The notes: generated by a model not told the origin, from the sequence alone. DNA of 64,000 bases from Clusia tigrina (GCA_920105625.2 OV050032.1:195034571-195098570), one strand, 5' to 3'; counted from the first letter of the stretch, positions 44,634 through 57,430 are shown. Numbers and translations are program-made.

Positions 44634-45570
44634 GAGGGTGTTTTTTTTAGACGTGTGGTTTTCAAGCAGAAATAAAATGCGTATAATTTTATGTTATGGC
44701 CAAGAATTTAGCTTTATTATAAAGATAAGGATTTGCCATTATGTTTTAAAAATGATTTCGGGCAAGTGGCCGCCGCGGCTGCCTCGATTAAATTCCAGCC
44801 GAGAGGCCCAATTTTCGACCACTTTTCGCAGCAATTGGGGCCGTATGTCAGCAATAACGCGCCGAATATTCTCTTCCAAGGCGCCAATCGTCTCGGGCTT
44901 ATCTGCGTCGACAAGCAACTTCACATAACCCCACAAAAAATAGTCCAGCGGAGTTAAATCGCACGATCTTGGAGGCCACGCCACAGGCCCACGACGCGAG
45001 ATAATGCGCTCACCAAAAGTTTCCTTCAATAAATTGATTGTTTCGTTGGCTGTATGGCATGTAGCGCCGTCTTGTTGGAACCAAAGGTCGTCCACATCAA
45101 CAACATTCAATTCAGGCACTAAGAAGTCATTAATCATAGCTCTATAGTGTTCCCCATTGACTGTAACAGTATGGCCGGCTTCATTTTTGAAGAAATATGG
45201 ACCAATGATTCCCTCTGCCCATAGAGCGAACCAAACAGTGACTTTTTGAGGATGTAACGGCGTCTCAACAATGGCTTGTGGATTATCGTCACTCCAAATG
45301 CGATAATTTTGCTTATTAACGTACCGATTCAATCAAAAGTGAGCTTCATCGCTGAAGAAAATTTTATTGTGGAAATCGGGATCGGTGGCCATCTCGTTTT
45401 GGGCCCATTCACCGAACTTGCGACGCGCTTGATGGGCGTTCGGCCATAACATTATGAAATGGCAAACCAAACTCAGCATAAATCAATTGACAGCTGTCAA
45501 AAAGACCAACTCCGAAAAAAGTATTGCCAGATTGAAAACCACACGTCTAAAAAAACACCCTTTACTATGA
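44634..45570 (-). mobile_element. DD41D (rosa-type) mariner lacking the HTH region, copy C
   Basis: Terminal repeats agggtgttttttttagacg / cgtctaaaaaaacaccct (about 30 bp) lie at 44637 and 45547, with TA flanks. The minus-strand frame starts near 45440 with FGEWAQNEMATDPDFH, then IFFSDEAHF (first Asp), a TGA in place of Trp at about 45333, LNRYVNKQNYRIW, EGIIGPYFF, LWFQQDGATCHTANETINLL (second Asp), CDLTPLDYFLWG (third Asp) and a stop near 44739. I count 41 residues between the second and third Asp, the DD41D signature. The N-terminal DNA-binding third is absent, so the copy is an internal-deletion derivative. Confidence 0.88.
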
Positions 45571-46142
45571 GGAACAATGCTCTGTCGTTTGCACTGCTGG
45601 ATATTCTTGTATATTTGAGAATATGCTCGAAAGTAGAGTTCGGCTATAAAAAAGGGGCACGTAAAATGTCAGAGCATGTCAGTTGTGAATAGTGGATGAA
45701 TCCTCCTTCAACGCAAAAGCAGTTCAACCAACTCAAAGTGATTTACTAGTGGATTGTTCTATATTGTATAATTCAGGGGTCTCCAAACTTTTACTCGCAA
45801 GGGCCAGATTCTGATTTAAGCCACTTGCGGCGGACCTCTCGAATATGTGAATGAAAAATCTTATTATGACTAATGCAGCATTCAATTTTGTTTTTTTACA
45901 GTTTACCTCAGTTAACATACGCAGGAAATTATTGCATGTAACTCTTAATGGAAATGATGAAACCAAAGAGTATACATACATAGAGATGGAACTACTCATA
46001 ATTGTGTGTAATAAAAGTGATGGCGATTTCACAAAAATCGGTGACTGACAAGGGGAAGCGAGATGCAATGAGTGTAGTCATGTTCGGGTGGTTTTACTAG
46101 AAAACCCCTCGAACAAAATGCTTGCAACAATAACTTCGTTCG

Positions 46143-46376
46143 TCATGCGAGCTCTATATATGCATACTCTCCGATGAAGCTCTGTTTTGTGCTGAAGAAT
46201 TTCTTTGAAGTTGAGATATATGTATGTACATCGTAAACACCAATTATTATCAATCCTTGCAAATAATGATCCGACAAATCTGCTCTGAACTTTGAACTCA
46301 GATACTTGATGCTTGAAAAAGTCTGTTCACACAAATATGTTGGCAGTCGGAAACATAGAAATAAATTTACAAGCAA
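46143..46376 (-). pseudogene. hAT transposase C-terminal fragment
   Basis: The frame contains LPTYLCEQTFSSIKYLSSKF, RADLSDHYLQGLIIIG. The CEQxFS-x-K...K-x-RxxLxDxxL pattern is the hAT C-terminal dimerisation motif of the ZBED/GTF2I-repeat-related group. Only this end survives. Confidence 0.82.
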
Positions 46377-46551
46377 ATTCCTTTAAATTTGGAAACTCTT
46401 TTGTATCCAAAAATGTATAAAAATAGAACAAGTTTCCTTGAGTTTATCCTTGATTTAATTGTTAGTTTGAAGATCAATAATTTCCATTTGAAACAGACTT
46501 GAAACGCCGGCAACATGGATTTTGAAACAACCGAATTTCCTGTGATTTCAG

Positions 46552-46742
46552 GCATAGAGTAAAGAAACAAGAGTCACAATCTGAAATGTCGCTCATTTTT
46601 CGACATAGAAGAGATCGGTGGGGGGTAGTAACCAGAGCGGCGCTACAATATGAGAGCTATTAAGTAATTGGCGCTATTAGCAGCGCCACCATACAAAAAG
46701 TTTGTTGTTCCAGAATGTGACTCTTATTTCTTTACTCTATGA
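46552..46742. mobile_element. 190 bp MITE inside the hAT element
   Basis: catagagtaaagaaacaag at 46552 and the mirror image cttatttctttactctatg ending at 46742 form inverted ends of about 26 bp (through agagtcaca). Flanks both contain a ttcagg, but a clean target duplication is not clear. The end motif AGAGTAAAGAAA is shared with the MITE at 47606. Confidence 0.75.
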
Positions 46743-47068
46743 TTCAGGTCAATAACAAAAATAATAGAAACAAAGATTGCGCAAAGCGGAGTACACGAAG
46801 TCTTCGTTCTGCGCATCTCCGTCACAGTAGCATGGTTGCAAAGAGAAATGTCAAAAAAATACCTATCCGCATTATGTATTTATTGCTACGGTGACGTCAC
46901 AGCCCAGCAACGAAATGTCAAACTCAGAAAGAAAATTATAACGGACCTGCGCAATGCGTAATCTTCTTCTCTATCATTCTTGGGTCAATATCAGAAAATC
47001 GCTGTTGAAGCTTCTTCTTTGATTCCACTCATAAAGTGTTAGAAATTAAGTGTAAAGTTTTTTCCGCA

Positions 47069-47245
47069 ATAATTGTTTTCGAACATTTTTCTGTGTAATT
47101 GTTTTCGAACATTTTTCTGTGTAATTGTTTTCGGACATTTTTCTGTTTAATTGTTTTCGAACATTTTTTCTGTTTAATTGTTTACGTAATTTTTTCATAA
47201 GAATTGTTTTCGTATTTTTTCCCAATAATTGTTTACGACAATTTT
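47069..47245. repeat. 30 bp tandem repeat
   Basis: About five copies of a unit built on aattgttttcgaacattttt followed by ctgtgt or ctgttt. Later copies are degenerate. Confidence 0.85.
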
Positions 47246-47605
47246 CCATTTAATTGCCTGCATGGAAACATTTATGATCCCGGCTGGCGAATTTGATTCC
47301 ACGAATTCGGAATTTGTGCTCGCGCCCGAATAGCAGATTTTGTGCTTTGCTATAAGGAGCAAAATGTATATAATGGAGCGATGCATTCTGAAACAAGAGA
47401 GATTGTGAAAGACAGCGGAACTGTGAGGATCGCCAGCCGGGAGCAGTCAAATATTATTTTTATAACCTTACGCGTGCTCACACAAGCACTTTAATGAAGT
47501 TCATTTAAACCTTAAAAAACTCCCGTCTTCATATTTCGCGACATAAAGTGAGTGAGTGACTTTTTTGTCTCATTTGTTTTTATAGCATTTGCCACGAGGC
47601 ATTGC

Positions 47606-48049
47606 CAGAGAACACAGAAAAAAGAAACTCTTTTTCGCTGCCAGCATTCGTAGCGCACACACCAGGATTTTGAGTGCATTCACCGCGATTTTGAATGCAT
47701 TCACCACGAATTTGAGTGGATTCACCGCGATTTTGAGTGGATTCACCGCGATTTTGAGTGGATTCACCACGATTTTGAGTGGATTCACCGCGATTTTGAG
47801 TGGATTCACCACGATTTTGAGTGGATTCACCGCGATTTTGAGTGGATTCACCACGGTTTTTAGTGGATTCACCGCGATTTTGAGTGGATTCACCACGATT
47901 TTGAGTGGATTCACCACGATTTTGAGTGGATTCACCGCGATTTTGAGTGGATTCACCACGATGTTTAGTGTATTCATGTACTACGTCCGTCTGCATTATT
48001 TCGCTGCTTTGCCGTTTGACGTTTAAGTTTCTTTACTCTGTATACTCTG
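47606..48049. mobile_element. MITE carrying a 21 bp minisatellite, copy 1
   Basis: The ends start cagagaacacagaaaaaaga (left) and cagagtatacagagtaaaga (right, reverse complement). They are flanked by a 7 bp duplication, gcattgc (47599-47605) against gtattgc (48050-48056), with one mismatch. The interior (47668-47968) is about 14 units of 21 bp built on gattcaccgcgattttgag. Subterminal segments on each side are shared with copy 2 at 58502, in inverted orientation. No transposase is encoded. Confidence 0.85.
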
Positions 48050-48285
48050 GTATTGCCGCTGCTCTTAAACAAATGAGACTAAAAAATTCACTCACCAAAG
48101 GTACCGAAGTGTTCTTAGAAAAGAAATAAGAAACCAATTTATTCAACCTCCTCATGAATTTTTTTAAATTTTCAATATACATTTTTGAAAATCAAATGGG
48201 CTTGCACCAAAAAATTTTAATTTTTCAACAACCTTCACGCCGGGAATAACCCGCGGACCTTAGTTTGGACACCCCTGGTATAATT

Positions 48286-49450
48286 GAATACTAATTTATT
48301 GCATTCAATAAATGGGTTCACTCTCGTAACCTTCTTCCTATGAGAGAAGTAGGTTATGAATGAGAGAAATAGGTTGTGAATGAGAGAAGGAGTCTCCTTC
48401 TTCTTCCTCAACCAGTGTCTGCATGGGTTGGGATGTGGTCCTGCCAACAATTTGTACAGTTTTTATACAAGCACCAGCATGCAAACACGTTGGTCTAAAC
48501 ATAAATACGGTCCGCAAAATATGCATTTGCTTCTGTCGTTGTCATGTACCTTCCCAAGTGCTTCGTTCACAGAAGGGATGTGTATTTTGCCCACTCCCTC
48601 ACTCGCCAACTTACGCACGTATCCACTCAATTGGAATGCACACGTTGGCTGTGCACATTTATAAAAACGTGAAAGTGCAATACAGCCACGCCAGTGGATG
48701 GAGACTGCAAAGACAGGCGCGCGTGGTGCTTTGTGTGTGCACCGATGGGTAATTCTAAGGTAACTCACGTTACAGTTAGTGGAATTCTGGCAACACATCC
48801 CCTTCAGCGATTTCACAGAGCACAATAAGCACATCCCAATACCAGAATAAATCAATTTTGAAAATATGACGGCCCGCTATTATAAATATTGTTCGAAGCC
48901 TAATTAGTGGAAGAACGGAAAACACAAAGTTGGAGTTTTTACTGGGAGCTCAAGTTATACTTCATAAACGCAGCGGAGAAAATTCCTTCAGTTAATTAGG
49001 ACTGCAGGATGGAAACTAATAACGAATCAGATGGAATGCAAAAAATCAATTTCTATTGAAGTATGAACCAAGGAAAATTCACGTGGCATTCCAATTGAGT
49101 GCAGAAGTAGGGGAGGACTTGGTATGTGCTGGCATTAGATAAACCGTAGGAACTCACTTGGAATATCTGATGTGAAGTGGAAAACGTGACATATTATATA
49201 ATGGATCAGATAGTTATCTGGGGTTTGATGTGAAGATTAAACAATCCGAAGTAATGTGAAGATTACACAATAGAAGCACTCACAAAGAACATTCTAGAAG
49301 ACGTAAGGTAGTTAAGAGGAGGTAAAATCAGACTGTTTGGACGCGTTGAAGACATAAAACATAACTTACTGGAAAGGTTCTGTGGATGTTAGGAATACAT
49401 TAACTCATCCAAGAAGATCACATTAAGAAAATTCAAACAAGAAATTATAC
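48286..49450. other. no recognised gene
   Basis: A short GA-rich duplication (atgagagaagtaggttatga type) at 48338-48390. Otherwise unremarkable non-coding sequence. Confidence 0.4.
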
Positions 49451-49452
49451 TA

Positions 49453-50700
49453 CGAGGGCGGATTGATATTGAAGCTACATAAGTTGGAAAGGTTTTTTTT
49501 TCAAAAACCATTTATTTCTCAACATAGTCTCCTTTTACTTCGACACACTTAGTAAGACGATATTCCAACTTTTTTATACCATCTGAATAATACGATTTCG
49601 GGAACCCCTCAAAATACGCGTTAGTTTCGGTAATCACTTCTTCGTTTGAGATGAATCTTTTTCCTGCGAGCCATTTTTTCAAGTTTGGAAACAGGAAAAA
49701 GTCACTAGGAGCTAAATCTGGACTATAAGGTGGATGATTAACCAATTCGAAGTGTATTTCACGAAATTTTAGCATCGTATCTAATGCTGTGTGAACCGGT
49801 GCGTTGTCTTGAAGAAAGAGCATTTTTTTCTTCTTTGATCCAATAATGCACGATAATACTTTCCTGTGATTGTGGTTCCTTTTTCAAGATAATCGATGAG
49901 CAATATTCCGTGTGCATCCCAAAATACAGTGGCCGTAACCTTGCCAGCCGATTTCACTGCCTTCGCCTTCTTCGGAGCACTTCCACCAGCTTCCACCTAT
50001 TGTTTCGATTGATTTTTGGTTTCAGGTGTTTAGTGGTGGACCCACGTTTCATCAACAGTTATTAATCGACGCCAAAAATCAACAGGATTACGCTTTATCA
50101 TGTCCAAACACCGCTGTGAAGTGGTCTGTCGAACTCGTTTTTGTTCGACACTGAGCAAACGCGGCACCCATCTTGCCGATAGCTTTTTCATATGCAAATG
50201 TTCATGCAAAATGTTGAACACACGTTCATATGATATGTTTACCATTTCAACAATCTCACGCAACTTGACTCGGCGATCATTCATAACGATATCGAGGATT
50301 TTCTTGATATTTTCTTCAGTAACCACCTCATTTGGCCTTCCTGTTGATGGTATTGTTGCAGTGCTTGTTCGGCCGCGTTTAAATTCAGCAAATCAATATT
50401 TTACCATGCAATCTGACGGAGCAGACTCACCGTAATGTTTATCGAGCTTTTCTTTTGTCTCTTTCGCCGTTTTCCCTTTCAAATAATAGTGTTTAATGAC
50501 TGCACGAAATTCGCTTTTTTCCATTTTTCAAGAAACACAAAAGTTGCTTACTTCAAACGACTACAACAAATAAACTAATCGATGAATTTGGGTGAAATTT
50601 TAACAGCTGACGTTTGACAGATCGCAATTTCTAAAAAAAAAAGTTTTTGTGTTTGTGCTGCCATCTAGCGCTAGGTAGCTTCAATATCAATCCTCCCTTG
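49453..50700 (-). mobile_element. mariner (DD34D), full-length but mutated
   Basis: Terminal repeats ggattgatattgaagctac occur at 49460-49478 and mirrored at 50656-50693, with TA at the left flank and CA at the right. The minus-strand transposase starts MEKSEFRAVIKHYYLKGKTA at 50523: HTH, GRPNEVVTEENIKKI, LITVDETWVHH (first Asp), LFLQDNAPVHTA (second Asp), PPYSPDLAPSDFFLFPNLKK (third Asp, 34 residues later) and a stop at 49512. Damage: TGA for Trp at 50393, TAA and TAG near 50030 and 49998, and a one-base frameshift at about 49830. All three catalytic Asp codons survive. Confidence 0.9.
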
Positions 50701-52507
50701 CAGAAACTTGGTATGGATATGATCCATTTAACGTCTAGAAAATATGCATCTGTGCTTTACTGCTCGTTGTAACTGTTTTTTCGATGGATTGTCCAAACTG
50801 CCGTATTGGTGGAAAAGGGAAAAGTCACGGTGGGCCCTCTTGGAGAAGAGCCCATATCATCCTTTATACTACCTTCGAATGGAACATAATTGTTCTTATG
50901 AAAGAGTGCAGACAAATTTGGAAACTGTTGTCAATTTTGTTTGCAAACTCACTACCCTAACATAATATAACAACCCATACCCATGTCCATAGAAATAGGG
51001 GCAATATTGAATTCACACAACCGAATAAGAAACATTGCTGATTGTAGGCATGCCTCCATATTTCTCAATTCCACCTCTACGTGGGTGTGGTAGGCCAAAC
51101 ATTACGCCCCAATTCATCAATTTGAAACATTTCGTTGATAAATCTTGTAAAGCTCTCGAGTTATGCACAAAGGCTAAATGTGAGGAGGGTATTGGAGTAA
51201 TCCTTAAAATTTCCCTTAGTTCTTTAGAGTGGGACTGTAATCCATCACGTAACATCTCGTTGGAAAATATTGTATTGAATTGTGGGAGTGACAGTGGAAA
51301 TGTGCCACCCATTTGTGGCACTGCTGTCGAGTACGTGTATATTAAATTTAATACGATCTAAAGAGCTCAGCTGTGCTTATTTTAAGTGTTGTCTTAAGAG
51401 TTGCCTATATGGGAGATGGGCGTGGTCTTTGTCCGTTTTTGTGCACATAGGAAACTGGTTCTTTCATGATATCCAGGTGACTCTTATGTGAAGTTTCATG
51501 AAGTATCAGTTTGGAAAAATTTACAGACGGCGGCAAATCGAGTCAGGAAAAGAGGCTTATGAGGAATATATGTATGTATATATGTTCATATCTACCGTGC
51601 CTCATTTTGGGCATTATAAACACAGCTCAACCTGCACTTATTCAGTTTTTAAGGATAAAGGGTAGAAAGTCGTGATGCCAGTAACATTCGTGCTTAACTA
51701 CTCTGAACCAAATAATGAGCTCAGTTCATACAAATGTCCTTTAATAATATTTAAGCCCAATCAGAGCACATGTTGACATCCTGTCAATTCAAGTTACCTC
51801 AACTGAATAATGGACATGTATTTCGCTTCTGCGGCGGTGCATGCATTTATCGACAATTATACAAACATGGATTTTAAGGGGGCGAGTAGGGAGGGTGCTT
51901 GTTTGATTTCGGACGTGGACACAAAGGACATGTCAAAAGCGCGTATTTAAGTTTATTCAGATGTCGCTATAAACGTATTGATACATATGCGTAAATTTAT
52001 CAGATTATGGAATAAAAATCTCATTTATTGACATTCCTCATAATTCCATCCTTCAATTCATTGGGATTTTATATGGAAAACAATAAATACTGTCCTGGGC
52101 ATTCAGGATGATTTTAAATTAATTTACAGCTGCACATTTCGTTTACTTAATTATGAGTCGTCATTTAATGTATGCGGACTGCTCGTAAATGATGGAGGTG
52201 AAGGGGAGTTTTCAGCAAGGATATTGCACAGCCATTAAGGGGAGTGGAGTCACGATATTTAATAAACAAGAACGATTTGGAGTGAGTCTTTACACACTCG
52301 AAGTGTAAAATTTAACCGCACGTGAAGGGTTCTGGGCAATGACGATCACTTCCACTTGTTTCGGAAAAAGGGAAGAGATAGAAATAGGCATTGCCCCAAG
52401 CTTTATGCGAGATACGAACTTGCGACAACACACGCTCAAGAATCACAATTAAGACAGACACAGTTTTGTCTGTGATTACACGAATTGGAACATTGTTTTC
52501 TATTGCT
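50701..52507. other. no recognised gene
   Basis: Open frames at 51035-51361 (plus) and 51013-51321 (minus) overlap each other and show no known domain. Confidence 0.4.
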
Positions 52508-54895
52508 CCCATTGATTTCGGCGCCTTTGCGTACTTTAAAGGGAGAAACCGATATCAGTAGACGGACATTGCCATATATTCACTACTCTTGGGCTTTACT
52601 CGTGCAACTGTTTAGTTACTGGCTGCAAATCCATCGTCCAATCGTTCTTATACTGATTTATGTTGATCAGACCTATCCTAAGGACCTTTGACCTGGCACA
52701 CTGCTTTGTAAATATTCCATTGTGGATGTTCGCGTGTGAACTTTATACGAATTGGGTGTGTATTGGCGTTTCAGTGTTTCGGCGGTTATATCAACACATT
52801 CGACTACATCCGTGAATGACAAAACTGACTTAACACAACCAGTTAAATCGCAACCTGTAATCCTCCTGACTGCTCCTCGCCCGACCTGCTTTTGGCAAAG
52901 GGCGCCAGAAGACACTCCGATCTACGCAAAGATGCGTCGAGAGAAGTCACGTGGCGCGGAGCAAAACAGCACACACGAAAACGCTGCATTTTTATCACCC
53001 TTCTGTGACGCATGCACATCAATTGTCTTTGTCGTTGTCGTCAAGGTTGCTAAGGTTGCTGAGGTTGCTGAGGTTGCTGAGGTTGCTGAGGTTGCTGGTT
53101 GGTGTCTGTTTAAATCATACCGTGTTAAACCGTACCATCAAGGATGCGCGTAGGGGTGAAGCTGCAAACACCTTCAACGCGAACAGAAAGAGGAATAGAA
53201 CAATCAGCGTAGGGAATGTTTTTGCGCCAGATTGGAAAAGGATTCCGCGGCGTCCTCGGATTATTACACAAGATTTAGTTACCAAGGAAATTGTTGCTAA
53301 TTTTTATGATTTCAGTGGTTTCATTGACATAATTTCTCAAGTTATTGAAAATGTTTTTATTAATAAACTTAAATCTCCCCCATTACAATATACCATATCA
53401 TAATTCTATCAGCGTCTTTGGTTATGGTTGGAAACAAAAGAGAACCACAAGCGAAGGCGTGCATTCGGAAATGCGGAAAGTTCAAGCCCTCAATTATAAA
53501 CTTGTTCTGTAAACTGAACTCACATATGGTGAGGATGGGGGTCACCTCGGAAGGCTCCTGCAGATTCTGTATGGAGGAAGAGGAGACGTCTTTGCATATG
53601 TTGACAGAATGTCCGGCTCCCATGCACACCCGCAGCAAATACTTGGGATTCTTCCAGGGCTCTGCCAGTGATGTGAAACCTCTGGAGCCAAAACTTGTCA
53701 TCACGTTTATCCAGAGGATATGACTCAAAGATGTACAATAGATCGAAAGGTCGCGGTGCTTTAAATCACCTACACACAATAATAATAATAATACAAACTT
53801 GTTCATCCATTCATGATGATGCCATCGTTCCATCGTACACGAATGATCCCGGCCTTCAATTAAATGACAATTGGGCGTTTATACGGTGAGTTCCTTCAAT
53901 AAGATTGATCGATTAGGCAGAACACACCCATTTACTTGCGTATATAAGCAAATCTTTCAACCAATTTCTTTAAGAAAGAGTAGGAAAATCCCATTAGGAA
54001 ATATTAAAGAAGGCTGAGGTTAGGTTCATCCGACTATGAGTTATCGTATATTAACAGAATGTTGGGAATTATGAGTATAGCAAAAGTGGGCGTCCCAGCT
54101 AGTCGATATCGACACTGCCCACGAATAGATCATCCCCACATTTAGCATTTATACTCCAATTAAGGTGCCACTATGGAAAATCTTGTACAGGTCTTGAATT
54201 ATATTAAATTATTTTATATTATCCCAACAACTTCTGAAGCACAAATGAAACTTCAATATTTGTATATACGAGTGCCACCATCAGCACTCTTGGCTGGACA
54301 ATCCCTGTTGCAGTTGGGCCTAACACAATACGCATTATGTCAAACAGCCTCAACAGCTTCGTCACGGGTGTCCTCTTTGTACACTTTGAGAAGATCTCAG
54401 TTGGGCGCCAGCAACAATACGTGTGCCTGTTTGTGTGTGTGTGTGTGTGTGTATTATCAAATCTTGAAAAACCCGTCTGTGTCCTTTGTGGGAGAAAACC
54501 TCACAAACAAATATGTTAGCGTAGTCAACAGAAACACATCGGACTGACAGCGCCACAGCTATAAAAGTGGTCAAACGAAGAAGACACCTGAGCATTGCTG
54601 GCTGCACAAAGGAAAAATGCGTATTTTGAATTAAATATTATGCAATTTTGTGGAAACAGAGCAACAAAAGACAGAACAACAAAAATTTTGCTGAATTAAC
54701 TTCATGTGAAAACACCCCCGCCCCCAAACATGCTTTCAACCAATTGAACGAAAAATATATTTTTTATTTGCAAATCCATGGCAAACATTTGTTTTCCTCA
54801 TATTTGGTTTTCCTATTGTTGGGTTGCTCAATTATAATGTGCGTGAGCGACAGGACACATCCTCATCTCCCAGTGGCAGCGCTGGATTTCCGCTG
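52508..54895. repeat. 2.39 kb duplicated segment, copy B
   Basis: Direct repeat of 38805-41165. It includes the 9 bp gttgctgag array (53045-53096, one variant shifted), the R1-like tail and the GT run. Copy B has additional bases near 53293-53330 (gctaa and ggtttcattgacata regions) that copy A lacks. Beyond 54895 and before 52508 the two loci are unrelated. Confidence 0.93.
53422..53793 (+). pseudogene. R1-like retrotransposon C-terminal tail (copy B)
   Basis: Identical in protein reading to the fragment at 39691-40062, including the CRFCMEEEETSLHMLTEC knuckle and the (AAT)n tail. Confidence 0.75.
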
Positions 54896-56345
54896 ACCCC
54901 ACCAAATGATACCAATCACCCAGTAGGAAAGGTGCAACATCGCAAACTGCTCTTGATAAGTATATACTACTAAAAATAGGTTAGAGCTTCATCACGAGAA
55001 CACAGAAGCTTGTAATTATTCACCTGGAAAAGACATACAAGTCAACTTAAAAGCGATTAGGCAACCAGTCCCTCAGTGCAATCGAAGATGTGAACAAGAA
55101 TTACCGCGGCGTCATGGTTTATTGGAAACTAAAACATTTATAAAGATCGGGGAGTGCCAACAGAGATAGAGGAAATTCACAAATATGCAGAGAAGTGGAA
55201 AATCCTTCTGAACTGCTTCGCAAGAGCACTGCTACGACGCAATTACACAAAAGGATTCAAAAGTAAAGATACAATACACAACAACACTAACTCCAAGCAT
55301 TGGCAAGGATATCTGTTTTATTTCAAACTACGCATTACCATACGACGATCAGATAAAGGACATGCGTCCCTCCCATATAATGAACTTTGAGGACCTCAAT
55401 TTAAAAATATTACCCTATCTATGCTTCTAATGATGATATATGAATACAATTTGGGAGCAGCATACATTAGGTCCATACTAGCGTGCATGCAAGCTGGACA
55501 GACCATTCCCACTGCCATGCCCATCCATATTCATTTCTGGGGTCCACCCATATTCATATCTAGGGCCTTATGCAAGATTTATCACCGAAACTTCACACAA
55601 GGTTCAGAATGCTAGTATAAAACACTCAAAAAGATATGGGTGTGACATTTTGAGAGCCACGCCCTGTATTGATACATATTTAAAACTTATCAATACAAAA
55701 CACGAAACCATACATTTGCAGGTTAACTTCAGTGCCATCCCCACTATCAACGTATCTGAATAACTTTGTCCCTATGTACGATTTATAGAGGAAATTTTAC
55801 TTGATAGATTTGCACTATAATCTATAAAGCGGTCTAAAATAGGTGGATTGAATAAGCTGTCACGCCCACTATTAACGTGCATACTTGACTCATGATCTAT
55901 AAAAAATTTATGAATAATATTTTTTATAATGTCCGCAAGAAATTATGAATCTCGTTGAGTGCAACATTTCAGCCACCACGCCCACCTTTATATAGAATTC
56001 ACAGCATCTTCTTATGAAATAGTATATATATAGACCGATCTCTGTCTTCATGAGTGATGATCATAGCAATTTGGGAGTCATTTAACAACGCCATCTAACA
56101 TTATATTTGCGAGCAGTACCAACTATGAGACTTTATTTAGTCGCATTCCAAATACAGGTGTTTCATATCCTTGTGTCGAACCTGCATGAATTGAATTTTT
56201 GTAGAAACTTCATAAAAAACCCCAGTCAACTCTCAGTATGACAGAAAAACATTCTGTGGAATATAACAAGAGAAAAGGTGAAGCTTCTGACGCAGACTCC
56301 AATGAGAGCTCCATTTAAGTTGGTAAAATGAAATACAGACTATGA
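54896..56345. other. no recognised gene
   Basis: Short open frames without domains (for example 55154-55390 plus). Confidence 0.4.
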
Positions 56346-56346
56346 A

Positions 56347-57430
56347 ATGAAACTCAATGACTTCAGCAACTTACTAAACGAAGCGCTATTAATGCAGTAT
56401 GAGAAATTGGAGAAATTTAGTAAGCAATCTAAATACCCACAAAGCCCCGGGTATGGTTTAATAACAAGAGAAATAGTGACAGAGCTGCCCAGAGATACCA
56501 TCAACATTCCAAATTTAAATGAAGTTGTTAAAATATGCTTTAAGCAGGACTCCGAACAATCGATGGGCGCATCTACAGTTCTACGCTTAAGATGTCGCCT
56601 AAACTTTTCGTATCCAATAATAAAATTTTACATCAAACAACTCCTCCGAAGGCAGCGAAACACAAACGCGTTCAAAAAAGAAAGTCTGCCATACAATGAT
56701 GCATACAAATGTCAAAAGAAATTGCACTCTTCAACTCACCAACTTGCAACACTCCAGAGAAACCCCCGCCGTGGTTACTAAGTAATTCGTCGTTTATCCT
56801 TTCCCTGCAACAATACAAACAAAGCAAAACGAACGCTGATGCTATCAACTGCACAAAAACGCTATCCAACCGAGATGGAAATGCATCTTCACTAATGACT
56901 CCAAAGACCACCATTCTACTGCGTTCGCCGTTGTCAATAGTGAAGGTAATACCCTCAAAGCTGGTGTACTTACCCACTTCTGCTCAGTATATACAGCATA
57001 AACTGTGGCAATCTTGAACGCTTCGGAGTACGCTTTGAAAACCCGAGGAAAAATCCTCATCTTAACAGACAGCTTGTCAACCATAGTTGCCACACAAAAC
57101 ATATGCAACAACAACCATGTGAAAGCCGCTATAAGAAACAAATTATCTGAGAACGCAATAAGCTGAAAATAATGTGGATACCAAGCCACACGGTGGTTTC
57201 TGGAAACGAACTTGCTGACAACAGAGCGAAACTTGCTTCCAAGAGCCTCTACACAAACCATCTGAATCAACCAACTTCCCTACTCCTTTCATAGAACTAT
57301 CAAACGATGTTCCAAACATGCTCGCCAGCGACAACACAGACAGGTTCGCAGAACATCTGGAAAATGTCATTAACTATAGGGAATTAGACTTCCCTCTGAA
57401 ATCTGCTAAAGGAACCACCTCAGCTTTGAT
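56347..57430 (+). pseudogene. I-like RNase H and linker remnants
   Basis: At 56870-57250 the plus strand reads KCIFTNDSKDHHSTAFAVV, GVLTHFCSVYTA* then ILILTDSLSTI and, after a frame change, LKIMWIPSH and GNELADNRAKLAS. These are RNase H blocks with a stop at the position after YTA. A segment at 57290-57430 (FAEHLENVINYRELDFP) is the pre-RT linker of the next I-like part. The open frame at 56347-56781 shows no recognised domain. Confidence 0.7.

Larger units (their letters stand above)
45774..48277 (-). mobile_element. hAT element (Zaphod-like) with 8 bp target duplication
   Basis: The ends are caggggtctccaaac and its mirror gtttggacacccctg. A perfect 8 bp duplication gtataatt flanks both sides (45766-45773, 48278-48285). 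The 2504 bp element keeps a minus-strand hAT dimerisation segment (YLCEQTFSSIKYLSSKFRAD, LSDHYLQGLI, 46376-46143). The rest of the transposase is not recognisable. It has been invaded by a small inverted-repeat element (46552-46742) and by the minisatellite-bearing MITE (47606-48049). Confidence 0.88.

Noticed and set aside
47570..47996. Repeat proteins with NPLKIAV, NRGEST or GFTAIL heptads
   Set aside because: They are translations of the 21 bp minisatellite in the MITE; the same applies at 58525-58855.
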